Assembly: GCF_001307295.1 (NCBI RefSeq)
Contig: NZ_CP012700.1
Span: 2,235,001-2,299,000 of the forward strand
Length of the DNA stretch: 64,000 bases
DNA from: Sphingopyxis macrogoltabida
Lineage (GTDB): Bacteria > Pseudomonadota > Alphaproteobacteria > Sphingomonadales > Sphingomonadaceae
Direction: 5' to 3'
Both the position numbers and the translations under genes were made by a program. This document shows positions 17,324-26,084 of this stretch, piece by piece. Positions within the stretch are counted from its first letter, which is position 1; each line of letters opens with the position of its first letter. Below the pieces are notes generated by a model. It saw only the letters and a program-made list of their open reading frames with translations. It was not told the origin of the DNA and did no database searches.

Positions 17324-19648
17324 TTACTCCTTGTCGACTTCCTCATGCTTCCGCTCACGGACGGGCTTGAGCATGCCTGGCGCGAAGAAGCCGATCGGAT
17401 TGACGCTCATCGCGGCCTGCTTGATCTCGCCCTGGATCTTTTCATAATCTTTCTCCATCGCCTCGGTCACCGAGGCGCGGGTGTCCTTCAGAGCTTCTTC
17501 GAAGTCGGCCATCGTCACCGTGTCACTGTCCATCGACCGCTTGAGCGCCGCGAGCCCGGCGCGGCGTGTCAGGTCTTCCAGATCGGCGCCGGTGAAGCGA
17601 TCCGTCCGTTCGGCGAGCGCCGCCAGATCGACATCGTCCGCCAGCGGCATCTTGCCGGTCTGGATTTCGAGGATGCGCTGGCGCCCCTCGGCATTCGGCA
17701 CCGACACATAGATCAGTTCGTCGAGCCGACCCGGCCGCAGCAGCGCCGGATCGATAAGGTTCGGGCGGTTGGTCGCGCCGATGACGACGACCGACTGCAT
17801 CTCCTCGATCCCGTCCATCTCGGCGAGGATCGTGTTGACGACGCGCTCGGTCACCTGCGGCTCGCCCGACGTCCCGCCGCCCCGCGCGGGGACGAGGCTG
17901 TCGAGTTCGTCGATGAAGATGATCGTCGGCGCCACCGCGCGGGCGCGGGCGAACAGCCGCGCAATCTGCTGCTCGCTCTCGCCATACCATTTCGACAGCA
18001 GGTCCGACGATTTGATCGAGATGAAATTGGCATCGGATTCGCGCGCCGCCGCCTTCGCGAGCAGGGTCTTGCCGGTCCCCGGCGGGCCATAGAGCAGGAA
18101 GCCCTTGGCCGGACGGATGCCGAGGCGGCGGAACGCCTCGGGGTTTTTGAGCGGCAGTTCGATGCCTTCGATCAGCTTGTCGCGCGCGGCGTCGAGCCCG
18201 CCGATGTCGCTCCACCGCGTCTTCGGCGCCTGCACCATCACCTCGCGCATCGCCGACGGCTGCACGCGCTTCAGCGCATTGTTGAAGTCCTCGCGGGTCA
18301 CGCGCAGTTCGTCGAGCACCTCGGGCGGGATCGTCCCTTCCTCAAGGTTCAGTTTCGGCATGATCCGCCGCACCGCCTCGATCGCCGCCTCGCGCGTCAG
18401 CGCCGCCATGTCGGCGCCGACGAAACCGAAGGTCGTCCGGGCAAGTTCGTCGAGATCGACATTCTCGCCCAGCGGCATGCCGCGGGTGTGGATGCCCAAT
18501 ATCTCGCGCCGTCCCTTTTCATCGGGCACGCCGATCACGATCTCGCGGTCGAAGCGGCCGGGCCGCCGCAGCGCCTCGTCGATCGCGTCGGGACGATTGG
18601 TCGCAGCGATGACGACGAGGTTGGTCCGCGGTTCGAGCCCGTCCATCAGCGTCAGCAATTGCGCGACGAGGCGCTTCTCGGCCTCGCCCTGCACCTGCCC
18701 GCGCTTCGGCGCGATCGAATCGATCTCGTCGATGAACAGGATCGATGGCGCCGACTTGGCCGCCTGTTCGAAGATATCGCGCAGGCGCTTTTCGGATTCG
18801 CCATAGGCGGACCCCATGATCTCGGGCCCGTTGATCAGGAAGAATTGCGCCTCGCTTTCGTTCGCGACCGCGCGCGCCAGCCGCGTCTTTCCCGTTCCCG
18901 GCGGGCCGTGCAGCAGCACCCCGCGCGGCGGATCGACGCCGAGACGGCGGAACAGTTCGGGGTAGCGGAGCGGCAATTCGACCATCTCGCGAAGCTGGTC
19001 GATCGTCTCGCCGAGCCCGCCGAGATCATCGTAGGTGACGTCGGTGCGGCGCGAATCCTGCGGCTCCTGAAATTCGGGAAGCAGCTCGACCTCGGTACTC
19101 TCGTCGATGAAGACGACGCCCTTGGGGCTCGCCGACACGACGAGCAGGCGTACCTCGGCGAGAGCATAGGCCGGGGCGTTGAGCATCTGACGGAGTTGCG
19201 GCGGCATGTCGCCGGCCGACACCCGCTGCTGCCCCGCGGTCGCGACAGTATCCCCCGCGACCAGCGGCCGCCCGAAGAAGCTGCGCTTCAGCGCGTTCGC
19301 CGATCCCTGAAGGCGGAGATTCTCCTGCGCCGGCGCGAACACCACGCGCGTCGCGGGGCGCGTCTCGACCCGGCTCAGCGTCACCATGTCGCCGGCACCG
19401 GCACCGGCATTGGCGCGTTGCAAGCCGTCGAGGCGGACGACTTCGAGTCCCTCGTCCTCGGCATAGGGCGCCATCACGCGCGAGGCGGTCTCGCGCTTGC
19501 CGTGGATTCCGATGATGTCGCCCTCGGTCACGCCGAGCTGCGCCATCGCCGCACGCGAAATCCGCGCGATCCCGCCGCCGCTTTCTTCGGCGCGCGCATT
19601 GGCGACCTGCAGCTTGACTTGCTTTTCTTTTACCGGTGCATCCGCCAA
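17324..19648 (-). CDS. CDC48/p97-type AAA+ ATPase with tandem ATPase domains
   Basis: Layout of p97/VAT: an N-terminal double-psi barrel and adaptor domain (about residues 8-195), then D1 with Walker A GPPGTGKT at 248-255 and Walker B FIDEID at 305-310, and D2 with Walker A at 521-528 and Walker B FIDELD from 578. The arginine-finger regions RRPGRFDRE and LRPGRLDEL are present. In archaea and eukaryotes this hexamer unfolds proteins; the bacterial partner is unknown. The start is TTG at 19648, preceded by GGAGGAG at good spacing. All ATPase residues look intact. Confidence 0.96.
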   Translation of the reverse strand: MADAPVKEKQVKLQVANARAEESGGGIARISRAAMAQLGVTEGDIIGIHGKRETASRVMAPYAEDEGLEVVRLDGLQRANAGAGAGDMVTLSRVETRPATRVVFAPAQENLRLQGSANALKRSFFGRPLVAGDTVATAGQQRVSAGDMPPQLRQMLNAPAYALAEVRLLVVSASPKGVVFIDESTEVELLPEFQEPQDSRRTDVTYDDLGGLGETIDQLREMVELPLRYPELFRRLGVDPPRGVLLHGPPGTGKTRLARAVANESEAQFFLINGPEIMGSAYGESEKRLRDIFEQAAKSAPSILFIDEIDSIAPKRGQVQGEAEKRLVAQLLTLMDGLEPRTNLVVIAATNRPDAIDEALRRPGRFDREIVIGVPDEKGRREILGIHTRGMPLGENVDLDELARTTFGFVGADMAALTREAAIEAVRRIMPKLNLEEGTIPPEVLDELRVTREDFNNALKRVQPSAMREVMVQAPKTRWSDIGGLDAARDKLIEGIELPLKNPEAFRRLGIRPAKGFLLYGPPGTGKTLLAKAAARESDANFISIKSSDLLSKWYGESEQQIARLFARARAVAPTIIFIDELDSLVPARGGGTSGEPQVTERVVNTILAEMDGIEEMQSVVVIGATNRPNLIDPALLRPGRLDELIYVSVPNAEGRQRILEIQTGKMPLADDVDLAALAERTDRFTGADLEDLTRRAGLAALKRSMDSDTVTMADFEEALKDTRASVTEAMEKDYEKIQGEIKQAAMSVNPIGFFAPGMLKPVRERKHEEVDKE

Positions 19649-19813
19649 GGCGTTTCTCCTCCCTCAAATAAGGCACGAACGGCAAAGATAGGATGGTCGT
19701 TCCCGATTTGCGACCCCCGGGGCAGCGATCGGTGCGAAAGCAAATTATACTGCACCGCACAATAATTCTGGCGTGACTTCGCACGCCATGGCATCATTGT
19801 ACCCGGCACGAAC

Positions 19814-20692
19814 ATGGCACGTCTTCCTCCCCTCAGCAGTATGGAGGCCTTTCTCGAGGTCGCCCGCCACGGCACGGTAAAGGCCGCGGCAACCGAGCTC
19901 GGACTGTCGATGCCGGCGCTGTCGCGGCGCATCCAGACGCTCGAACATGCCGTCGGGCGGCCATTGTTCAACCGCCACCATCACGGGCTCAGCCTGACCG
20001 AGGCGGGGCGCGAGTTGCAGGATCATCTGGCACCGATCCTCGACGAACTGCGGGGCGCGATCAGCCGCGCCGGCAGCCCCGATGCCTCGCTCCGTCTTCA
20101 CCTCAACGTCCTGCCGCTCTTTGCGCAGCAGCGCCTCTTCCCGCGCCTGCCCGAACTGCGCCGCGAGCACCCCGAACTGCATATCGATATCGAGACGATG
20201 TCGCATGGCGAGGCACGGCTGGGCGACGGCATCGACGCCGCGATCGCGCTGGCGCGGGCGATCGACCCCGCGCTTTATGCGGCGCGGCTCGATCAGGACA
20301 AGGTCTTCCCGATCGCCTCGCGCACGCTGACCGACGGCGACCGCCCGCTCACCGTCCCCGAGCAGCTCCAGCGCTCGACGATTCTCCTCCACCGCGAAAT
20401 GCCCGAGACGTTCAGCGAGTGGAAGCAGGCGATCGGCATGCCCTATCTCGAACCGGCGGGGACCGATTTCTTCGATTCGGGACCGTTGATGCTCGAAGCG
20501 GCGGCGCAGGGCATCGGGGTCGCCTTCATGCACGGCCATCATTTCGACGATGCGCAGGATCCGCGGCTCGTCCGGCTGTTCGATTTCGACGTCGACAGCC
20601 CGTACAGCTACTGGTTCGTCTGCCGCCCGCGCGCGCTGCGCCAGCCGGCGGTCAAGCTGTTCCACGACTGGCTGCTGGCGGCGAAAATCTGA
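19814..20692 (+). CDS. LysR-family transcriptional regulator (GcvA-like)
   Basis: Protein of 292 residues with an N-terminal winged helix-turn-helix (LSSMEAFLEVARHGTVKAAATELGLSMPALSRRIQTLE, residues 8-45) and a C-terminal effector-binding domain. The LPPLSSMEAF opening is typical of the GcvA subgroup. It is divergent from the CDC48-like gene across 165 bases, so that gene is a possible target, but no operator was recognised. Effector unknown. Confidence 0.92.
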   Translation: MARLPPLSSMEAFLEVARHGTVKAAATELGLSMPALSRRIQTLEHAVGRPLFNRHHHGLSLTEAGRELQDHLAPILDELRGAISRAGSPDASLRLHLNVLPLFAQQRLFPRLPELRREHPELHIDIETMSHGEARLGDGIDAAIALARAIDPALYAARLDQDKVFPIASRTLTDGDRPLTVPEQLQRSTILLHREMPETFSEWKQAIGMPYLEPAGTDFFDSGPLMLEAAAQGIGVAFMHGHHFDDAQDPRLVRLFDFDVDSPYSYWFVCRPRALRQPAVKLFHDWLLAAKI

Positions 20693-20720
20693 TTTTTCGG
20701 TGACCCGGCCGGGCCGGAAA

Positions 20721-20795
20721 TGGTGCTGCTGGAGAGGATTGAACTCTCGACCTCACCCTTACCAAGGGTGCGCTCTACCACTGAGCTACAGCAGC
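20721..20795 (-). tRNA. tRNA-Thr, anticodon GGU, with encoded CCA
   Basis: Reads GCTGCTGTAGCTCAGTGGTA at the 5-prime end (acceptor plus D arm). The anticodon stem CACCC/GGGTG encloses the loop TTGGTAA, giving anticodon GGT, and the T arm carries GAGTTCAATCCTC. The acceptor GCTGCTG pairs with CAGCAGC and is followed by discriminator A and CCA. It stands alone between the LysR gene and a small plus-strand gene. Confidence 0.97.
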
Positions 20796-20913
20796 AGCCT
20801 GATGCCGCGAAGCACGTCGGTGCCGGGCAGGCGCGGCCTATGGCGGGGCGCCCTTCGCCTGTCAAGGTACGAAGGCTTGACGATGCGCCGATTTCGCGGG
20901 CAAGGATCGCGCC

Positions 20914-21042
20914 GTGAGCAAGCCGCCCTCCCCCACCGATCTCGAACGCGAACGCCGCCTCGCGGAGGCGCTGCGCGCCAACCTGCGCAAGCGCAAGGCG
21001 CAGGCGCGCGAAACGAAACCCGAAACCCCGCCGGAGGGCTGA
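20914..21042 (+). CDS. Small charged protein of 42 residues
   Basis: A GTG-started frame coding for a Lys/Arg/Glu-rich helix: LERERRLAEALRANLRKRKAQARE. Short proteins of this pattern, with the ALRANLRKRKAQAR core, are widespread in sphingomonads, often near housekeeping genes, without known function. Codon positions are GC3-rich, as in neighbouring genes. No membrane segment. The call rests on recall of the pattern and coding appearance; there is no clear ribosome site. Confidence 0.65.
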   Translation: MSKPPSPTDLERERRLAEALRANLRKRKAQARETKPETPPEG

Positions 21043-21129
21043 GCGGAACCCGCGCGGCCTTGCGCTCTCTTTCAGCCGATGCCACACCCGGCCGAGGGCG
21101 GCAGTCGCCGGCCGGGAGGGGAACCCGAT

Positions 21130-21570
21130 ATGATAATCTTGCCGATCAGCCTGACCATCGCCGCGGGGGCCGCGCTGCTCAACCTCTGGCTTACCGTCCG
21201 CGTCGGGCGGGTGCGAACGCAAGAGAAGATTTTCGTCGGCGATGGCGGCAATGAGGCGGTGATCCGCCGCATGCGCGCGCACAGCAATTTCGTCGAAAAC
21301 ACCGCCTTCGTGCTGATCCTGCTCGCGCTGATCGAACTCGGCATCGGCTCGTCGCTATGGCTGTGGGGCGCGGGCGCGCTCTATCTTGTCGGGCGCATTC
21401 TCCACGCGCTCGGCATGGACGGCATGCGTTGGGGCCGGATAGCGGGAACGGTCATCACCATAATGGCCCAGCTCGGGCTCGCGATCACCGCGCTCGTCGC
21501 GGTTTACCTGACCCCGGTCAGCTTTACGTCAACCGAGATCGTCGAAACCGAAGCGGTCGCGCCCAGATAG
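21130..21570 (+). CDS. MAPEG family membrane protein
   Basis: Protein of 146 residues with four hydrophobic helices. The MAPEG (membrane-associated eicosanoid/glutathione metabolism) signature is VIRRMRAHSNFVENTAFVLILLALIEL, with the conserved RxHxNFxE pattern, followed by LYLVGRILHALGM. Bacterial members may have glutathione-dependent activity; this is not demonstrated. The ATG at 21130 (MIILPISL) is chosen over 21079 because the extra residues are not hydrophobic. Confidence 0.9.
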   Translation: MIILPISLTIAAGAALLNLWLTVRVGRVRTQEKIFVGDGGNEAVIRRMRAHSNFVENTAFVLILLALIELGIGSSLWLWGAGALYLVGRILHALGMDGMRWGRIAGTVITIMAQLGLAITALVAVYLTPVSFTSTEIVETEAVAPR

Positions 21571-21576
21571 GCCCTT

Positions 21577-22254
21577 TTACCCGCCCATCGCCATATCGCT
21601 GACATAGGGGTTCGTCCGCCGTTCGTGCGCGAAATTACTGTGCGGCCCGTGTCCGGGCAGGAAGGTCGTGTCGCCGCCGAGCGGCCACAGCTTCTGCGTG
21701 ATCGAATCGAGCAGCTGCTGGTGATTGCCGCGCGGAAAGTCGGTGCGGCCGATCGATCCCTGGAACAGCACGTCGCCGACCACCGCCAGCTTCGACGGCG
21801 CGTGATGGAAGACGACATGGCCGGGCGTGTGTCCCGGACAGTGGATGACGTCGATGACCAGATTGCCGACGGTGACTGTGTCGCCGTCGACGAGCCAGCG
21901 GTCGGGCTCGAAAATTTCGCCCGTCATGCCAAAGCGCGCGCCATCCTCGCCCAGCCGTTCGATCCAGAAACGGTCGTCCTCGTGCGGGCCCTCGATCGGT
22001 ACGCCCAGCTCTTTCGCCAACACCCCGGCCTGACCGCAATGGTCCATATGACCATGGGTGACGAGGATCTTTTCGACCTCCACCCCGGTCTGCCGCACCG
22101 CTTCCCGGAGCTTTTCGAGATCGCCGCCCGGATCGATGAAGGCCGCCTTGTTCGTCTCGGTGCACCACATCAGGGTGCAATTCTGTTCGAAGGCGGTAAC
22201 CGGCACGATCGCCGCGCGCATGGGGGGATTTGGGGGGGGATTGGGAGCGTTCAT
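21577..22254 (-). CDS. Metallo-beta-lactamase fold hydrolase (glyoxalase II-like)
   Basis: The metal-binding motif HGHMDHCGQ lies near residues 66-74, with further ligands in CPGHTPGHVVFHH, VVGDVLF and LPGHGPHS; together these fit YcbL/GloB-like thioesterases. Length is 225 residues from ATG 22254; an in-frame ATG at 22221 (MRAAIVP) lies just before the conserved domain and may be the true start. Between them is a C-rich run encoding PNPPPNPP. The gene follows the EamA exporter by 41 bases. Confidence 0.9.
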   Translation of the reverse strand: MNAPNPPPNPPMRAAIVPVTAFEQNCTLMWCTETNKAAFIDPGGDLEKLREAVRQTGVEVEKILVTHGHMDHCGQAGVLAKELGVPIEGPHEDDRFWIERLGEDGARFGMTGEIFEPDRWLVDGDTVTVGNLVIDVIHCPGHTPGHVVFHHAPSKLAVVGDVLFQGSIGRTDFPRGNHQQLLDSITQKLWPLGGDTTFLPGHGPHSNFAHERRTNPYVSDMAMGG

Positions 22255-22295
22255 GGCGGCCGATGTGGGGAAAGCCGGCCAAAATGGCAAGCCTG

Positions 22296-23180
22296 TCAGG
22301 TCTCCAGCGTGGTCGTCGGCCGCGATGCGACGACCGAGCTGCCGATCGCCGAAACGATGATGCAGGCGATCGCGAGCCACTGGACCGGCGTCATTACCTC
22401 ATCGAGAATCACATAGCCCGCCAGCGCCCCGACCGCCGGGGACGCGCCCAGCAGCATGCCGAACACATGCGCCGGCAACCGGCGCATCGCTTCGATCTCC
22501 AGCGAATAGGGGATCGCGCTCGACAGGAGCGCAATGCCGGCGCCGATCAGCAGGACGGCGGGCGAGAATAATATCATTCCCGTCGTGCCCAGCCCGATCG
22601 GCAGGGTCAGCACGGCCGCAACGAGCATGCCCCACGGCGCCGCGTTGCTCCCGAGCGTGCCCGCGACCCGCTTGCCGAAGATGATGTAGAGCGCCCAGCA
22701 GGCGGCGGCGGCGAAAGCAAAGGCGATCCCGACGGGATCGAGCCTGTCGTCATGCCCGAGCGGCAAAAGCAGGATCAGGCCGAGAACTGCCAGCCCGAGC
22801 CACAAGAAATCGCGAGGACGGCGCGACGCCAGCAGCACGACGGCAAGCGGGCCCATCACCTCGATCCCCGTCGCAATCCCGATCGGAATGCGGGCCAGCG
22901 CCTGATAATAGGTCAGGTTCATGGTGCCCAGCATCGCGCCATAGATCAGCAGCGCGGGGATGGCGGCGCGGGTAACCGGGTGTCGCCACGGGCGATACAG
23001 GGCAAAGAGCATCGCCGCGGCCAGCGCGGTCCGAAGCGATGTCATGCCATAAGCGCCGAGCATCGGAAACAGCTGCTTGGCGAAACCCGCGCCGAGATTC
23101 ATCGATATCTGAGACGCCAGCGCCGCGCAGATGCCGATTGCGGCGGCGTGCTGGCCCGAGGTGGATCGCATGTCTATCAT
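22296..23180 (-). CDS. EamA-family exporter, RhtA-like
   Basis: Ten predicted helices in 294 residues arranged as two EamA repeats. The C-terminal segment SSAIPYSLEIEAMRRLPAHVFGMLLGASPAVGALAGYVILDE closely matches the RhtA (threonine/homoserine exporter) signature. It is divergent from an Lrp/AsnC regulator across 83 bases, a common pairing for amino-acid exporters. An amino-acid substrate is inferred from family and context. Confidence 0.9.
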   Translation of the reverse strand: MIDMRSTSGQHAAAIGICAALASQISMNLGAGFAKQLFPMLGAYGMTSLRTALAAAMLFALYRPWRHPVTRAAIPALLIYGAMLGTMNLTYYQALARIPIGIATGIEVMGPLAVVLLASRRPRDFLWLGLAVLGLILLLPLGHDDRLDPVGIAFAFAAAACWALYIIFGKRVAGTLGSNAAPWGMLVAAVLTLPIGLGTTGMILFSPAVLLIGAGIALLSSAIPYSLEIEAMRRLPAHVFGMLLGASPAVGALAGYVILDEVMTPVQWLAIACIIVSAIGSSVVASRPTTTLET

Positions 23181-23263
23181 CGCAGCGGGAAATAATCTCG
23201 TTTAAGCGGGTTGTGCGCGCAAATTCGGGCGCTGAAATGCAACAATCCCTCAGGACGGTGCCG

Positions 23264-23752
23264 ATGCGCGTATCATCCCCTCATGCCAACCGGTCGCTCG
23301 ACGATTTCGACCGGGCGATTCTGCGGATCATCCAGTCCGACAACAAGACACCCCAGCGGCGGATCGCCGACGCGGTCAACCTGTCGGCCGCCGCCGTACA
23401 GCGCCGGATCGCCGCGATGGAGGCTGCCGGAGTCATCGAAGCCAATGTGGCCGTCATCGCGCCCGAGGCCCTGTCGCTGGCGATCACCGCCATCGTCGAG
23501 GTGCATCTGCTCGACGAGCGCGCGGCGACGGTCGATGCGGCCAAGGCGCTCTTTGCCGCCGAGCCGACGGTGCAGCAGGCCTATTACGCGACCGGCGGCG
23601 TCAGCTTCGTCCTAATCATCGTCTGCCGCGACATGCGCGAATATGAAGCCCTGACGCGGCGGCTGTTTTCCGAGAGCGACCTTGTCGACCATTTTCGCAC
23701 CCTGATCGCGCTCGATCGGGTCAAGGCCGGAAGCGCCCTGCTAATATCATAG
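23264..23752 (+). CDS. Lrp/AsnC-family transcriptional regulator
   Basis: An N-terminal helix-turn-helix (LDDFDRAILRIIQSDNKTPQRRIADAVNLSAAAVQRRIAAMEAAGVI) is followed by a RAM effector domain with YYATGGVSFVLIIVCRDMREYE. The ATG at 23264 is chosen because AGGA sits 9 bases upstream and the product is 162 residues; ATG 23237 is the alternative. Divergence from the RhtA-like exporter suggests amino-acid-responsive control of export. Confidence 0.92.
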   Translation: MRVSSPHANRSLDDFDRAILRIIQSDNKTPQRRIADAVNLSAAAVQRRIAAMEAAGVIEANVAVIAPEALSLAITAIVEVHLLDERAATVDAAKALFAAEPTVQQAYYATGGVSFVLIIVCRDMREYEALTRRLFSESDLVDHFRTLIALDRVKAGSALLIS

Positions 23753-23770
23753 CGACGCACCGCGGCGGAA

Positions 23771-24331
23771 TCACCGCAGCGTCATTGTGTCTCCTTCGAC
23801 ATTCACGGCGGCGAGCCTTGCCAAATAGCTTTGCCCGAGCAGCGAAACGCCCATGTCGGCATCGACCACCGCCGCCTGCACCCGCCGCACCTCGATGCCG
23901 TCGATGTCGACGCTGTCGAGCATGACCGTCCGCATCGGCACGTCGCCGCCCGCGGTGCGCGCGGTGCCCGAAACGGGCAGGCTGTCGACATCGATGCCGA
24001 TCGCCTCCGCGTCGGGCCGGGTCAGCGCAATGATCGATGCCCCGCTGTCGACCATCATCTTGATATCGACGCCGTCGATTTCGGCAGTGGCGTAAAAGTG
24101 CGAATCGCCGGACCGGTTGATGCGTACGCCGCCGGACGAGGCGCGGGCCTGTGCGGTCGTATAAACGCTTCGGTCCTTGCCGCGCTGGGTCGTCCAGTTT
24201 TCATTATCGTCGCCGCCGCGATCGATAACCGGCCCGGAAGCGGCCAGATTCGTTGAACGGTCGGCGATGCCCGCCATGCCGACCGATACCGCCGCGATGA
24301 CCGCGGCCAAACCAAGAAAGCGCCCCAACAT
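23771..24331 (-). CDS. Clan AA retropepsin-like aspartic protease
   Basis: Protein of 186 residues with an N-terminal hydrophobic segment (about residues 4-22) and a single catalytic motif MMVDSGASIIAL near residue 92, typical of the TIGR02281 family of bacterial retropepsin-like proteases; LLGQSYLARL is the conserved C-terminal flap partner. These act as homodimers, probably periplasmic. Natural substrates are unknown. The gene is convergent with the Lrp regulator. Confidence 0.88.
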   Translation of the reverse strand: MLGRFLGLAAVIAAVSVGMAGIADRSTNLAASGPVIDRGGDDNENWTTQRGKDRSVYTTAQARASSGGVRINRSGDSHFYATAEIDGVDIKMMVDSGASIIALTRPDAEAIGIDVDSLPVSGTARTAGGDVPMRTVMLDSVDIDGIEVRRVQAAVVDADMGVSLLGQSYLARLAAVNVEGDTMTLR

Positions 24332-24392
24332 GCGGCGCTTGTCGCAGACTATCGTTGGTTATTGGTTAAGTGCCGGGCGCGCCCGGCCGCAA

Positions 24393-25004
24393 TCAGCCGC
24401 GCTCGACGAATGCCCGCCAGCTCGGGATGCCGCCGCGCAGCGAATAGGCGATGCGCGCGCAGGCATAGGGACGACCCGCCGCATTGTCGGCCTCCGCGGC
24501 AGTACGCGGCCAGGCCGCGTCGTTGCCCTGCCCGGCAGACCAGCAGACCAGCGCTTCCGCCTCGGGCCGCGCCGCGATTTCGGCACCGTCGGCGGGGCTG
24601 TAGGATGCCGGAATATTCCAGCCGAGGATCCGGCGTTCGATCGGCCCCCGGGCCGTGAGCAGCGGCGCAAAGGCCGCGCATTCATCGGCGAGCAGCGTCG
24701 CGACCGCCGCGCGCTCCCGCTCGCCGAGCCAGCGTCCGCCGAGCAAGGGCTGCCAGCGGGCCGGCTGGCCCGACCGCAGCGCCGACAGCAGTTCGTCGGC
24801 GGCCGCCTCGAAACGCGCGCGCCAAGGTGAGTCGGCCGCAAGCGGCGCCAGCAGCGACGGCACCACTGTCATTTCGACCTCGATCGGCACGAGTGGCGTG
24901 GCATTATCGGCCAATGCAGGTCCGGGTGTGCAATCACCAGCCGCGAGGGCCGGGGTCGCGGCGGAAACGGCGACAAGCGCCGACAGGATCAGAAGCGCGC
25001 GCAT
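24393..25004 (-). CDS. Secreted protein of unknown function
   Basis: Starts with a clear signal peptide (MRALLILSALVAVSAATPALAAG, cleavage near residue 22). The mature part of about 180 residues is acidic to neutral with four cysteines (CTPG, DECAAF, LVCWSAG, YACARI), so disulfides are likely. I do not recognise a family. The ATG at 25004 is chosen because it starts the signal peptide directly; the longer frame to 25040 would put residues in front of it. It ends 62 bases before the aspartic protease start and follows ygfZ by 33 bases, possibly as one transcript. Confidence 0.72.
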   Translation of the reverse strand: MRALLILSALVAVSAATPALAAGDCTPGPALADNATPLVPIEVEMTVVPSLLAPLAADSPWRARFEAAADELLSALRSGQPARWQPLLGGRWLGERERAAVATLLADECAAFAPLLTARGPIERRILGWNIPASYSPADGAEIAARPEAEALVCWSAGQGNDAAWPRTAAEADNAAGRPYACARIAYSLRGGIPSWRAFVERG

Positions 25005-25036
25005 GGACGATATACTAGCAGCGATCGCTGCACCTG

Positions 25037-25762
25037 TCATGAACCGGCGGCCAGCCCCTCACGCAGCCAGAACGGCGCCGTGGAAGGATCGATATTCTCG
25101 ACGCGGCGATGCTCGACCGACAGTCCGAGGTCGGGATAAGCGACCATCTGCCGCTTTTCGTCGGCCTCGCCGATCGGAACCACGACGAGCCGCCGGTTCA
25201 CCTTCTGCCGCCAGTTCATCCGCGCGGTATTTTCCTGCCCGACATAGCAGCCCTTGGTAAAGCTGACCCCGTTCAGTTCGGCGGCATTGCATTCGAGCCA
25301 CAAGGTCGCGCCGTCGCCGAGCTCGCGGCCGCCCTCGGTGACGCCGAGCGACAGGCGATGCGCTTGCCAGGCAGCATCGGCGCCCTCGCCTTCGCCGGCG
25401 GGCGCCAGCCAGCGCTGGCCGAGTTCGGCAAGGCGCGGATCGACGACGCCGAGGTCGCCTGCCGGAGCCCAATGCGCCGCGAGACCGGGTTCGACCGCGA
25501 TCGTGATCGGGCGGCGCAGACGATAGAGGGTCAGCCGCTTCGCGAGCGCCTCGGCCGCGTCGCGTTCGCAATCGACGAGCACATCGTCGCCATCGCCCCA
25601 CAGCAGGAAATCGAACAGCACCTTGCCCTGCGCGGTCAGCAGCGCCGCCCACACCGGCAAATTTCCGGCGGTGTCGTTGGTGACAAGTCCCTGCAGGAAG
25701 CCGCGGACGTCCTCCCCCGACAGACGGATCAGGGCGCGGTCGTTGAGGGTGGTATTGGCCAT
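25037..25762 (-). CDS. ygfZ: YgfZ/GcvT folate-binding protein (Fe-S cluster maintenance)
   Basis: Contains the YgfZ signature KGCYVGQENTARM near residue 180 and the N-terminal LSGEDVRGFLQGLVTND. These tetrahydrofolate-binding proteins support repair or assembly of some iron-sulfur enzymes. It has 241 residues, a little short of the E. coli protein. The ATG at 25762 lies 12 bases from the start of the structured repeat at 25774. Confidence 0.94.
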   Translation of the reverse strand: MANTTLNDRALIRLSGEDVRGFLQGLVTNDTAGNLPVWAALLTAQGKVLFDFLLWGDGDDVLVDCERDAAEALAKRLTLYRLRRPITIAVEPGLAAHWAPAGDLGVVDPRLAELGQRWLAPAGEGEGADAAWQAHRLSLGVTEGGRELGDGATLWLECNAAELNGVSFTKGCYVGQENTARMNWRQKVNRRLVVVPIGEADEKRQMVAYPDLGLSVEHRRVENIDPSTAPFWLREGLAAGS

Positions 25763-25773
25763 GGCGATAATTT

Positions 25774-26039
25774 AGGGACAGAAGCCACAAATTGCACGCT
25801 CGAGGTTTGAAGCGATTTTGTTCAGTGCGAGACGGCAAGGCGCAGGCCTATGTCGATAGGTCAAGGCGTGCCGACGAAGCAATGGACAAAATCGGTCAAA
25901 TCCCGAAGGGACGTCGAAATGGCTTCAATCTCCGGCCCGGTCAGCTTTGCGGGTAGCGATGCTACCCGCTGCACCCGCCCGAACCCGATATTTTCGCCAT
26001 TTCGACGCCTCGAGCGTGCAATTTGTGGCTTCTGTCCCT
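25774..26039 (+). repeat. Structured 266-bp palindromic element, copy 2
   Basis: Perfect inverted arms at 25774-25805 and 26008-26039 (34 bases when the flanking TT/AA is counted) surround an interior that aligns with copy 1 on the minus strand at 5548-5813. A second stem pairs 25910-25923 with 25996-26009. A hairpin of 9 bp lies in the variable middle around 25949-25971 (GCGGGTAGC/GCTACCCGC). It occupies almost the whole spacer between divergent ygfZ and pyrC and has pyrC downstream at 45 bases, the same polarity as copy 1 has to ctaB. Confidence 0.9.
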
Positions 26040-26084
26040 AAGGACGCCGCAGCCAAAACCAACCCCAAGCTGACGAGCCCCCGC

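Noticed and set aside
17345..19765. An 806-codon open frame on the plus strand
   Set aside because: It is antisense to the CDC48-like gene and has Arg/Asp-rich content typical of high-GC shadow frames, with no recognised domain.
22220..22240. G-run as a possible frameshift site in the hydrolase gene
   Set aside because: It lies in the N-terminal PNPPPNPP region before the conserved domain; the domain can start at ATG 22221, so no frameshift is needed.
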